From Dioscorea cayenensis subsp. rotundata (Eukaryota > Streptophyta > Magnoliopsida > Dioscoreales > Dioscoreaceae): a stretch of DNA of 64,000 nt. Below are positions 11,165 to 22,459 of this stretch, piece by piece. The stretch's first letter is position 1, and every line of letters starts with the position of its first letter. A program made the translations under genes and the position numbers. Under the pieces are notes generated by a model. That model was given only the letters and a program-made list of their open reading frames with translations, had not been told where the DNA came from and made no database searches. The stretch is from contig NC_052487.1 in the NCBI RefSeq assembly GCF_009730915.1, positions 18,096,529 to 18,160,528 on the forward strand. The letters run 5' to 3'.

Positions 11165-11848
11165 GATCTCTTCAAGCAGCAACAATGGCTGCATGTAGGA
11201 TCCAGAGCCATCTTCTCAACTTGTTTTGGAATTTTGAGTTGCTTTACTTCTTTGTAGGTTTTGAACTATGTTTGTGCAAAGTGGGAATGATGTTTTTTTT
11301 TTTTTATTATTTATTATTATAAATTTAACAGCTTGAGGTTGATTCAGTTTTGTTGAATATCTGTACTGAATTTTAACTTTCAGGCATGCCTATAATTTTT
11401 CATTATAATGTTCTGCCAAACCTAAGTATGAATTCTCTGTTCAGTTTCTTGTTTAATGTTGCTCTCTCTGCATATCTTGTTAAATATAGATTTTGTTTTG
11501 ACAATTGTGTTTGTCTTTTAGTTATTGTTCGAATAAAATTTTTGTTACCCATATTATTTATGAATTTACAACGATATAAAAATAGAAAAAAAATTAAAAG
11601 GATATGTGTCATTGAATAATATATCATAATATATATGGTAAAAGAAAAAGGTTCAAAAATGATATGAATGTAACTCTGCGGTTGCTCATAGTTAGGCAAA
11701 TATCACATTGAATTGCATCATGAATAAGCTTATATGTTATACAAAGTAAGACATTTTTCTTTTTTCTTTTTTTTAAATTATTCAACTATTTTTTCCTCAA
11801 CATTTTACACAATGGATACACGGTTGTTTAATCCATCAAAAAGAAGGT
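11165..11848. other. Convergent 3' region between eS24 and RIT1
   Basis: Holds the 3' UTRs of two convergent genes. A T-rich stretch and TTATTATTTATT-type sequence follow the eS24 stop (about 11290-11325). No further gene is seen. Confidence 0.5.
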
Positions 11849-14800
11849 TCACAAAATTTCTTCTCTTTGTTGGCAGCCAGACTTCAAACACATCACTGGG
11901 TCTCTTTCTTTACTTAGAAAGGCAAATACTTGTTTCAGATTTCCTCTTGATGGCCTTGTGTTCACAGCAAACTTACAGATCAACACTAGTCGTCGCCTCA
12001 TTTCCAACTTAGTAATTGTTGAATGCATGAAAGATTTTCCTCCATCAAATGATCCTGATAAGAAGAAACAAATTTGTAAGACATTGCAAAACAATTTGTT
12101 AGGTGTTCCTTTTCGTATTAACTACTTGAATTTTTAATTGGCAAGGATTTAGTCTGTGTAGTTCAATTGAGAAAATTAAACACAAGATGTGTGATTTATT
12201 TTTCCTAAAAAACAAAATTTGTTCATCAAAATAACAAATACTGCCATGTGAGAAATTGCATACAAACAGTGTAGATCCAGAAATTGATACCATTTTCAAA
12301 ACAATATCAGGAACAGCTTACTTCAGCATAGGTATTTAGAAGGGCATATGTATTCAATCAGAAATCATAAATAAAATTTGTTGGTAATGAGGGTAATCAG
12401 AAATATCCAAAATCAGCATTCCGAAATAATCATAATATATATGGTAACCAAACATTATGATAGGCAAGAAAAACAAAACAATGCGACGAGTTCTTGGGAG
12501 TTTTATTACCTTGCTCATCAAATAAATAGGTTAAGATGGCAAGGCACACGCATATGCTAATGTCTTCTCCTGCAAACAAAGACATGGGATATTACTTTCA
12601 TTACTGCAGTATGTGAGAAACAGATATTGGGTTGAGGAAGCCATAGGGCTTACCATTTTCGCAGCAAATAAGTAATTTATTCCCTTGGGTTAATTTTGAC
12701 TTTGCAAAGCTGATTGCTGCAGGGAGGTTGTTTGTTATGGAAAAACGGTCAAATTTTGATGTCTGCAAGGAAATATGAAGGATGGTAAAAAAAGAGCAAC
12801 AGTATACATAATTACCACCAAAAAAAGAGCTTTTTGAGAAATGATATTTCAGTCTGCGTTGTACCACGATAGGCAGATGCATGTACATATCAGCAGTTAG
12901 AAAGCTAAAAGATGATAGCTTGCTGTCACAATTCAATACACAATCAACATGGCCAGACACAGCTGCAACTGCACAAAGGAAAGGGTTATGAATATCACAG
13001 AATATGAAACATTGAAAAATAATGAGAAAAATAAATAACAAATATTACAAATGCAATAAAAGGTGCCAATGGTGACTTTCCCACTGCATCTTTGGAAACA
13101 GATTCAATGTCTCTAGCAGCAGAAATCCAAATTACAAAAATATTCATGTTCATCACTATCCATAGACACCAGATGTCTTATGAATTGTTTACTTGTGATT
13201 TAGTTATCAACTCTTGCGTTTAACATAAAATAGATACACAGAATGTGACCCTAACCAAATCCTTCATCATTTGTTTATCTTTTAAACTAATTCATGTACA
13301 GGAGTATAGCCACATATGTTTATTTAGTATCTTAAAATTTTGGATGTGGCCCGTGAGTTCAGACAATTTCATTCAAGCAAAGTCTGCAATATAGGTTGGA
13401 ATAATAGTAAAGAACCACTGTATAGTTGATACAGACATTATTCTAAGTTCCTGACGTATGTAAAAAAGCGCTAAATTTGATGAGGCTTTCAAAAAAACAC
13501 CCATACATAGAGACACAAAATTATAAGTACTTGCACAAGAAAGCAAGGGAACTTGTTGCCATACCATGCAAAGTTGAGGTCACTGCAACATTTGTTAACC
13601 CTACCCAAGACAGAGAACCCTCTGCGCTGGGAGATCTTACGCTCATGGAGTTCATAGAGGATTCAAAGTCTGTAAGTTGGAGTTCTTTATGTGAAGCATC
13701 ACCGTTGCTTACCAGTAATTTCTGAGGCTTGACTGTAACTTGGGGAGAAAATGCACCCCTATGGGCATGATAAACCCTTTCCCTCTCAACAATTTCAGCG
13801 ACTTTTGATTTGCATAAATCAGGCCCAGAATCAATGAGATCAAACACATGATCCCAGAATAACTTGGGCGATAAGCCCCTTGCCCAGCTTTCTTCATCAT
13901 CTCCTGCTCCAGCTATGTACTGCCAGCTGAACACTGAGGTAGTTCTTTGCTGAGATGTTCCATTTGGTGCAGATGCCGAAATGAGAATGAGAGGTGTAAA
14001 ATCCCAAGAATCACATTCAGGAACTTCATTCAACCAAATAAGTGTCTTCTGAGAAATCCATAATGGGCGCAGGGGCTTCTTCAGTACAGAGACAATAGAA
14101 TCAATATCTGCACCACAACCTTCCAACAGCCCAGTCCATTCCTCAAGACGATCCCCAATAGCGGCTTCCTCATTATTAGGCACCCATGAAGGAAGATGCA
14201 AAGAGCTATCCCAATTAGAAAAGGTAGACCTTATTTCAGTGGTCTTATTGGCATTGGTTTCCGAATCCTGCAGATTCAAAATATAGCTCAAATGCCAGAA
14301 CAATTTCTTTTGCAAATACACAACTCACAAATTTGGCAAAACAGAACCCTGCATAGTAACAAGACTTTTCTGTCTAGACTAAGTATGTACCATTTGGAGT
14401 CAGTTTAAAAATGTCAACTACGTTGCACTATTGTCTTGTTAAAACCAATTGTAGAAATAAATAATAGATGGAACATAGGGCTTCTCAAGCTATTCACATA
14501 GAGACTACATCATACATTTCTTGCATTTTGTAAGTACACAGCATGACTAACCCATAAATCATAGATCAGCTGTCATATACGCATATATATGCACATTCAC
14601 GCATAAGATTTCTGCATTTCTATTCTAGCTCATCTGTTGCGTCCTCAAGTTGCCTTGATGCATGTATGATTTGTTATAAAGCAATCAGCAAGTGAAGCCA
14701 TAAACAAGGCAATCACTTCTATTACACAGCTGTAAAATTACTCCAATGACTTCCAAAAGGAAATTCTGTTGGCGTCAAATTCAGCAAGCTAAAATAGAAC

Positions 14801-16047
14801 CGACAGCAAGTTTTTAAGTGTCTAAATAGAATGTTTCCAAATATAAGCCAGTGGCACACGGAACTAGTTAATGCCATCAAAAAGGAAGTGGTGACGTTTA
14901 AGATAATCTTTGTATTATGTGGGGGGTTTTGGCTCCTACAATGGATGTTTTAAAGAATATAAGAATCATTATTCGGCTAAGAGAAAACAATGCCTTTTTT
15001 CCTATTTGTTGGCTGAGAAACATTATGGGATAACGAAGACTGCAAGGTACCTCGACACTACAAGCAAATTGGTCTCAGGAATCAATAGGTTGTAACACTT
15101 AACCCAAAAAACCATGTTTTGATGATGTTTGCGATAGACTACACAAATACATGGTTGTCACAGAAAACACAATAAACTAGGCAACACATAAAACAAATCC
15201 CACCTCAATTTCACAGGCATGATGTTAACTCACCAATTCACATTCTCTTCTGCTCTCTCTTTCTTGCAAACGTTTTGCAATAGCCCTATTCAACACACAT
15301 GCCCAGATAGGTATGGTTTTTGACATGCTATCTGGAAATCTTTTTCCCTTGCGTGTAGAATCAACAATTATACACCCTCCTCTCTGTCCTATCCATATAA
15401 AGATGAATTTAATATCATGAACACTCAATTCTAATCCACTTCAACATAGAATGAACAAACTTGTAATGAAAAAATAAAATATACCCAATTTTTAATCCAA
15501 ACCCTAATGCTTTCCATAAAATTTCTCAACAAGTAACAAAAGGTCAAATTTAAAGCCAAAATTAGAAAACGTCTCATAATCATCACTTCTCAATTTAAGC
15601 AAACAATCCTGATCTCCCAAAAATCCAATTTTTTTTCCCAAAAAAAAAAAAACCTAATGATTCTCAACCAAACCACATCAAATAGCGAAAAAAAAACATA
15701 ACAACATCAATGCGAAATCGTTGCAACCAAAGTAAAAGCGGGGGACAGGATCAGGAAGTACCGGCAAGGCGGGCAAGGTGGAGGTTGAGGCGGGAGGTGC
15801 TGAAGGCCCAGTTGTTGGTGTGGCCATCAGTGGACTTGAAGTAGCAAGTAGAATGGAAACGGGAGGAGTACCAGAGACCACATCGTAGGTTTGCGACCAG
15901 TGGGAGCTCCGGCCATAGGGCGGCGATCTCGGAGACGAAGACGGAGTCTTCGTAGATGGACCTGAGAGCATTATACATCGAGTTGTCACTCCTCTTGATC
16001 CGCCTCGTCGCTCTGTATATGCTGAGCCTCTCCTCCCCTTCCGCCAT
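11849..16047 (-). CDS. RIT1: Initiator tRNA 2'-O-ribosyl phosphate transferase (RIT1)
   Basis: In fungi and plants RIT1 adds ribosyl-phosphate to the 2'-OH of nucleotide 64 of initiator tRNA-Met, keeping it out of elongation. Seven exons join in consistent phase: 16047-15762, 15388-15234, 14267-13565, 12962-12865, 12762-12654, 12569-12510 and 12054-11849, giving 538 aa, close to the yeast enzyme. Signature segments are KSTDGH followed by NNWAFSTSRLNLHLA (residues 71-92), GCIIVDSTRKGKRFPDS (100-116), SGHVDCVLNCD in exon 4, and the C-terminal dual-specificity-phosphatase-like module with its loop CCENGEDIS (447-455). The end reads EMRRRLVLICKFAVN, RPSRGNLKQVF. The phosphatase-type CX5R arginine is absent from the loop, as expected for this family. 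I see no frameshift or stop, so the gene looks functional. Confidence 0.95.
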
Positions 16048-16570
16048 GGTCGCCCTAAAGCAAAGCTCGCGCTTTCTTTCAGATCGCGGCGGATTAGTAC
16101 TTGTACCAAAATATAGAGATATTTTTCGGAAACATCCTCCAAATAATATAAATTTCAAATTAATTTTCTATTATTATAAGGGTCTTGCTGGGTTTTTTTT
16201 TTTTTATAGAGGATTTATATATAAGTTATTATTATCTTAATTATGTTCTTAAAGATTTTTTACTTTCTAGATCAAATTAAAAACCTTGACAATTAATACA
16301 AACTCAAATAAGAACTTTGAGTTACTTTAGAACTCACCAGAAAATAGAAATATAATTATAAGTACTAGACAAACTTAACATTGTAAGCATACACATCAAT
16401 AGGATTAATTGCGTTGCTGGAGAGAACTTTGTAAATTCTCAAAAATAGATCAAAGGTGAATTTTGATCATTTGAAACAGTAACTAAAGTTTTAACTAATT
16501 GAACATCAAATGAAACAACAAGTTTACAACAAATGAGAGATGCTGATGTGAATCTAGAGCATCCCTAGAT
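16048..16570. promoter_or_regulatory. Intergenic region upstream of RIT1
   Basis: Contains the RIT1 5' UTR and promoter plus the 3' UTR of the next minus-strand gene. AT-rich, with a T run at about 16193-16205. I see no clear motif. Confidence 0.4.
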
Positions 16571-18824
16571 TCAAGAGACCTCTTCAAGCATGTCTAGAAA
16601 CCCCTTCTTTGTTGTATTTTGGAGAACAGAAGCATTGAAATGCAACTCACTACTTGTTGCAGCTTCGAATTTAGTCCACAGCTCCCTCTTTAGTGTGTTC
16701 TCACCAACATTTTTGGTTTTTTTGAATGTGCTCTCAAAACCATTCCACATAGGAGTGGCAAGTGCAATGACATTTGTTGGTGTAGGAATCAGCTTCCCAT
16801 CTGATGGTTCCATTAAGATACATGTCTTTGGGGGTGAAAGGAACCAATCGAGGCTTTCATCTACCTCTTTTCTTCGGCCTGCATGACTGTAATTAGTCTG
16901 CAATCCAAGGAGTGCTTGATATTTAGAAGCCAGATTGTCGATGACTTCGTCACTAGGTGGGTCATAAGTGTGAGGACCTCCATTCTTGCTCATATCATCT
17001 TCCTCAGATGTCGGGTGAAGTAACTGGCATGTCTTTGGTGATGTCTTCTTTAAGCATGGAGTTAGTTTGGAAACAGAAATTGTTGTGATCTTCTGGTCTG
17101 AGATGATCAAAGGAGACATAAGCGCAGTGTCTGTTGTTGAATTTCCTGCATTGGTGCAAGGTTTAGAGAATTCAAATGATGTTGCCACTCCCTCCACTAC
17201 TCTTCTGTCATCAGCATTATTAGCACCATTTGTCAATGCCAGGATTCCATGGGAGACATGGCGATCTGCAATAGTGGTTCTTGTAAGCGTAGATCTTAAT
17301 AAACCTGGTCGTTTGGATGTTAACAATGTTGATTTTGGCAGCGGAGTAAGCAAAAACAGCTGTCTTCCACAATCAATGGTACAGGTACCAGGACGCCAGG
17401 ATACAAGAGGCGATGGAGAAACTTCAAGCATGTCTTTGTTTTCATCAGGGGAAAGAGCAGTTCTTTCTCCATATTCAGAAGAAGCAGAACAAACATTGGC
17501 CGTTTGTCTGGACTTATGTTCAGTTTCTGTTGAAGTTTCAGCAAATGCTTGCTGGAGTCTTGGGACCCATGCCTAAATTAAAATACAATGAGTTAGGCAA
17601 TAAATTAATTTCAACGTTTGCTTTCTTTCAGAATTCCATGGCATGGCCGTGACTAGAATCAAACAAACAGTTCCAAGAGAACAAATGATTTAGTACCTTC
17701 AGCGAGGAATGGATAGTGCATAAATCATTCCTGAAAGACTCAACAACCTGGCTCCCAGTTTTGTTGATTGTCTTATTTCCCAAAGCTTGAGCAACTAGTT
17801 CATCCACCTGTGTAAAGTATAATTCAGACGCCAACAAATATCTGAATGAACATCAACCAATTGGAACCATTCAAATTTCATAATTTTACAACATCCAGGT
17901 TAAAAAAATCAACAGCCGAGGCAGATCATAGCATAAATACAGTGATAAAGGTGCTAGGTATAGCACCCAGGATAGAAAATCAACCAAGGTTATCACCCAT
18001 CCATGCTCATGGGATGTGTTTTAGTATTACTGGACATTAACAAAAAGCAGAAATAACTTCACCAATAGTATTCACCAAATCAGCTATCAGCTATTTTCTT
18101 ATAACCAAGCAATATGGAGCAAGAGAAATTTCAAATTCAAGTTCATATAACTTTCTTTTGGTCACATTGGCTACTTATTCACTGTAAAATAAAAGTCATA
18201 CCCACTTGAATGATTCAAACACCAAACTAAGAAATTGAAGATGAGGTCACTGATCAATTCCTCTAACCATGGAACTAATTTTGCATCTTTGGCCCTAATA
18301 GTTCCCAAAAAAAAAAAAAAATCAAATCTTTCAGTGTTTATCCAGAAACTTGAATCACCAAGAATTACCCAAGAAATCTATCAAGAAAAACAGTCTTTGA
18401 TGAAAACATAGGCAACAACACAATCCATGTAAACAAAAGCAAAATTGAGGATTCCTATTAAGATAAAAAACCAGTCACATTTCAATCATCAAGAATCACC
18501 TATCCAAATAAATCCATTGCACATTACCATCACGAAAGCAAATCTAGGGTTTCGTTCATTCTCCAAAGTCAAGAACAAAACCCTTGGCTTTCTGCTTGTA
18601 TTCCAGAACATTTCAACAGATCTAGGGTTTCGTATAACTACACGAACCTGAGCGACAAGATCCGAGAGGGCGGATCGTGCGAGGAGGAGGCGATCGATCG
18701 CGCCACCGCCATCGTCCCCGTCCGCCGACGGTGCCTTCTTCTTGCCGGGCCTCGAGCGCTTGCCGGCGTTGGAGATATTGGCGAGCGGCTTCCTCGCCGT
18801 CGATTTCCCCCGGCTCTTGAGCAT
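16571..18824 (-). CDS. Unidentified plant protein with S/T-P sites, possibly cell-cycle linked
   Basis: I do not recognise this gene. Three exons join in phase 0: 18824-18648, 17807-17697 and 17572-16571, giving 429 aa. The first ATG of the frame is at 18824; further upstream the frame has no ATG. The N terminus is basic (MLKSRGKSTARKPLANISN, then RSRPGKKK), followed by a likely helical stretch (DRLLLARSALSDLVAQ, VDELVAQALGNK, across the first splice), then AWVPRLQQAF. The rest is polar and probably disordered with many Ser/Thr-Pro sites (LTPLPKS, KTSPKT, FLSPPKT, IPTPTN, ATPMW). The end is a compact conserved-looking block (LDWFLSPP, PMWNGFESTFKKTK, ENTLKRELWTKFEAA, GFLDMLEEVS). KPLANISN resembles the short motif near the start of several cell-cycle proteins, and the S/T-P sites suit CDK regulation; that role is inference. 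Telo-box-like TAGGGTTT occurs twice in intron 1 (about 18545, 18623). Confidence 0.75.
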
Positions 18825-19316
18825 CTCTCTTGCTCTCTTTCTCGGGGGGACGCACACACGATTCGAAGGAGATGGGGCCGCAACGGATACCTTTGAGAGC
18901 CCTCTCAAAACTCCATTTGAATTTTATTTTGCAAATACAACCCTATGTTTTTTGCCATTTAATAATGGAGAAAAGTAAGAATAAGTCCCTGAGAAGTTTG
19001 GGATTACATGAACAGCCCCTTGATTTTTCTAAATGTTTAAGTAATCCTTAAAATTTTAATGATTTTTGTTTTTAATAAAGATGATAAACCATCACATAGC
19101 AAAGAGAGATATGTCACTGAGTAAGGAAAAAAACAAAAGTAAAAAATAAAACACATGCAAATATAAGTGCCTCTTGAGAAATAATCTCTCCCTCTCCTTT
19201 TACACATGAGAGATGGGAGCAGCATCTACTCCCTTTTACTCCTCTCCCTCCAATGAATTTATTTTAAATGAAATGGATAATTCATGGCATAATAAAGAAA
19301 GGCTCCACTAATATGA
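18825..19316. other. Intergenic DNA with one arm of a direct repeat
   Basis: Upstream of the unidentified gene. The stretch 19125-19230 has a diverged direct copy at 28305-28405, on the other side of the Harbinger element. Shared landmarks include TTTTACACATGAGAGATGGG and the AAAATAAA-rich lead-in. No gene is seen. Confidence 0.45.
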
Positions 19317-19568
19317 AGTAGTGTTTGGCAGCCTGGATATCCTGGGATGGGGATGGGATATCCAGGGCTATAGGCCCATCTGGTTGTTTGGCTTCCCTGA
19401 TGGGTCTCGATGGAAATGGCCCCCATCCTTGAAAATTGGATGAGGGCATCCCACCAAATCGGTGGGACGCCGCTCATCTCGTGGTTTATTCCATCCTTCA
19501 TCTTTCTCCCATCCATCTTCATCCCGTACCACATGCGATAAACGCACAAACTCTAGAAGCTCCAAAAT

Positions 19569-19770
19569 CTCGGGCGGAGGTGACAGCGAATGGGCGTTCT
19601 TCTCTCAGGATCCATTGCCGTCTCGTTGGTCCCAACCATCTCGAACGGTGGCGGCAGTGAATGGGCGTTCCTCTCAGGATCCAGCGCAACCTCGTTGGTC
19701 TCAACCATCTCGAGCGGCGGCAGCACCGAACGGGCTTTCTTCTCTCAGGATCCAGCGTAGCCGAAAAAGT
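19569..19770. repeat. About 2.5 copies of a 70-bp GC-rich tandem repeat
   Basis: Phrases 'gaatgggcgttc', 'tctcaggatcca' and 'ctcgttggtc..aaccatctcga' recur with a period of about 70 bp (unit starts near 19586, 19657 and 19726). This block is the most GC-rich part of the left end of the Harbinger element. Confidence 0.7.
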
Positions 19771-21518
19771 CTTCTCCTCCTCCTCCTTCTTCTTCTTCTT
19801 TTTTCATTAAAAAAATAAAAATAAAAATAAAATAAGAAAATCTCATCTTATTTATTTTTAATTAGAAAATATTTTATCTTTTCAACTAGTTCTGTGGATG
19901 CCAAATCATCTAACCTTTTTTAATTGGATCTAATCCTGATCTCTTGTCCATTGCTTTGCATTCAAATATTGGTTGATGCTTTGATGGATCATTATCCATT
20001 TTCTCTATTAAAATTTGGATTTTTTTTTTTGTCAGTAAAATCATCTTAACATGAATTAGTGACGTGATGATGATTTTGAGATTTGATATTGTCCTGATTA
20101 CTGGGTCTCTTAATAAACAATATAATAAATAAATAAATAAATAAAAATCTAAATTTCAGATCATGTAAAAAAAACCATAGAAAGAGTGAACACACAGCAG
20201 GGCATTTAAAAAATTCTATTAAAAAAATATACAAATGACTATTTATTCAATTTTCACCGCCATTTGTGATAAGTTTGTTTTCTTTATTTATGTGTTTATA
20301 AAGATTAAGAAAATCAATTAGCAAACTAATCCACTGATGTGGAATTTGATTAAAAAAAATCTTCCAGAAGTGTTGCCCAAGCCTAGATCTCTGGTTTGAA
20401 CCCATCAATGTGTGAATAAGATATGCACCAAGATAATGCTGCCTTAAAGGAATCTGCAAAAATATTCCTTATTGACCAGAGTCTAGTTTCCCCATTTGAA
20501 GCATTAAACTTCTAATATATTCAAACTTCTCAAGGTTAGATTTGTTCTTAATTAATATATTTGATATTTAACAATGAAGAAAAGGCAACCAACTCGTGCA
20601 TTTAAACAATAATCAAAACAATTGCCAGTAGTGACATCACAAAAAGAACTTGGTGAGACAATCTGAAATGTAGTGCAAGCTTTAAATGCTGAGTTGAAGG
20701 GCAAACTACATGTCTTTATGTGTTATGGATCATTTACCTCTTTCTTCATATTTGTTCATTGTTGAGCTTAGTTGCAACTAAATATCCAGTGGTTTAGAAA
20801 TGTGGAACTTTAAATTTGTCATCTGTGTGATCTAAACTCAAGAAACTATTGAAAATGTTTGTGTTGTTAGATTATTGTAAAGTGTTTATATAAAAATGAT
20901 TTTTTGTGTAGAAAGTTTTGTTTTCCTTCTTAGGACATAATTATTTTAGCACTTTTTGATTGAATTTTATCATTGTGGGAGCAGAACAATGTTTGCATTT
21001 ACAACTAAATGTTTTCCTACCAGATCATTTTTTATGGACTGCCATGGTAGACATTTAGACCCTTTTAAAACTAAGGATTCAATATGGTAGTTGTTAATAA
21101 TACTTGCATCTGTTGCTGGCATATCATCCGGGGCTATTTACATATCTTTTCTCTAACTTCAGAGGAATGCTTTCAAGAAATATGTGAAACTAATGACTTA
21201 GAAACCCTACATATTAATATATTATATATGTACAAGATAATTATCTATAATAACTTAGTATGAATCAAATATATTAGAATTTATGAGTTCTACTCTTCTT
21301 AGAATTAGTTTTCTGATTTTAATTATTATCACTAGTAATTGAATATTTTTTCCTTAAACTAATTTGCTAGAATGTAATGACAGTTGAAGGAATAAGAGTC
21401 ATGAATGGGATTCATGAACATTTATTTACCTTTCCACTTCAATTGTTGATTATTATTTTTTTTTGTGTCAATTAGGTGATTTTTCATGGAAAGGAATAAA
21501 AGAAAACCACACGGAAAT

Positions 21519-21790
21519 TACAAGAGGTCGCAGGAATTGCAGCCACAATTATGCGAATTATAGTGACACATATAAGTAAGCGTAGATTATACTGTGCACC
21601 CAATTCCTGTAGAGGCTTGGATAGAGAGAATTATCTTGACCACTTGTTAAATGGTGATGACACAACATGTATTAACATGGTTAGAATGAATAAATTCACT
21701 TTCTTTAACTTGTGATAAAACATTCAAACCACAAGAAATTCATGCAGTCATACGTGCTTTGAGAGAGAATTTTGGTAAAGACCACCGAGT
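21519..21790 (+). pseudogene. PIF/Harbinger transposase N-terminal fragment
   Basis: With one stop and a frame change the plus strand reads RRLYCAPNSCRGLDREN, YLDHLLNGDDTTCIN, MVRMNKFTFFNLCDK. This matches the region before the catalytic domain of plant Harbinger transposases (pattern LxDLLxxxDxxCxxxxRMxxxTFxxLCxxL). The DDE catalytic core is absent, and the sequence passes quickly to the SANT-like ORF, implying an internal deletion. Confidence 0.6.
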
Positions 21791-21854
21791 CTAACATATA
21801 TAGCCATCTCCGAACATTAAAGGCAAATGGGCTATAATTTGAAGACTTCGAGAG

Positions 21855-22286
21855 ATGAGTGGTGTGGGTTGGAACAAAGAAAACAAGAAAATAATTACGG
21901 GTGAAGAGGAATGCATGACATATCTGATGTATGCTCTTTATGTCTTACAATTTTATAGTCACCAGTTACACTTTGTTTATATTTCTCTAACATTAATGAT
22001 AATTTTTTATTGTTTTGTTAACAGAGCCATCCAAATGAAGAACCATATATAAATAAACCCATTGAAGACTATGATTTGCTTGAAGTTGTTTGTGGCAATG
22101 ATCATGCAACATGACGCTTTGCTCGCGATATTATTGAGACACCTCCGACTGATGATGGTATATCAAACTTTTTGCAAGATAATTTTAATGTTGGATTGAT
22201 ACCAGAGGATGTTGGACATGGACAATTTGACAATAACTACGGGTTTGAGACACCCTCACCGACACCAAATAGCTCATAAGCGCGTA
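21855..22286 (+). pseudogene. Myb/SANT-like protein of the Harbinger element, 5' part
   Basis: The ORF starts MSGVGWNKENKKI and, after what may be a short intron (acceptor near 22024), continues SHPNEEPYINKPIEDYD, LLEVVCGNDHAT. This is the plant Myb/SANT-like domain pattern (GWNxxxKMI, HPxAxxFRxKPFPxYDxL, GxDRATG) encoded by ORF2 of PIF/Harbinger elements. The expected Trp/Gly after HAT is a TGA stop. A second stop follows PNSS. The reading then meets the hAT insertion point and resumes at 27229. Confidence 0.7.
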
Positions 22287-22459
22287 CCTCTCAACAGTGG
22301 CGAAACCAAGATTTAATAGTTGTTGGGTGGGGGGGGGGCATATATAAAAAAATTTAATCTAAAAAGCAATTATCAGAAATGTAAAATAGTGAGATAATAT
22401 AATTTTTTATCAAAACAACCACACTTTGAATACATATTGGATATAAAAACATAAAGTAG

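Noticed and set aside
16590..17576. Plus-strand frames opposite the unidentified gene
   Set aside because: They are shadows of the 1,002-bp minus-strand exon 3, which has consistent splice phases.
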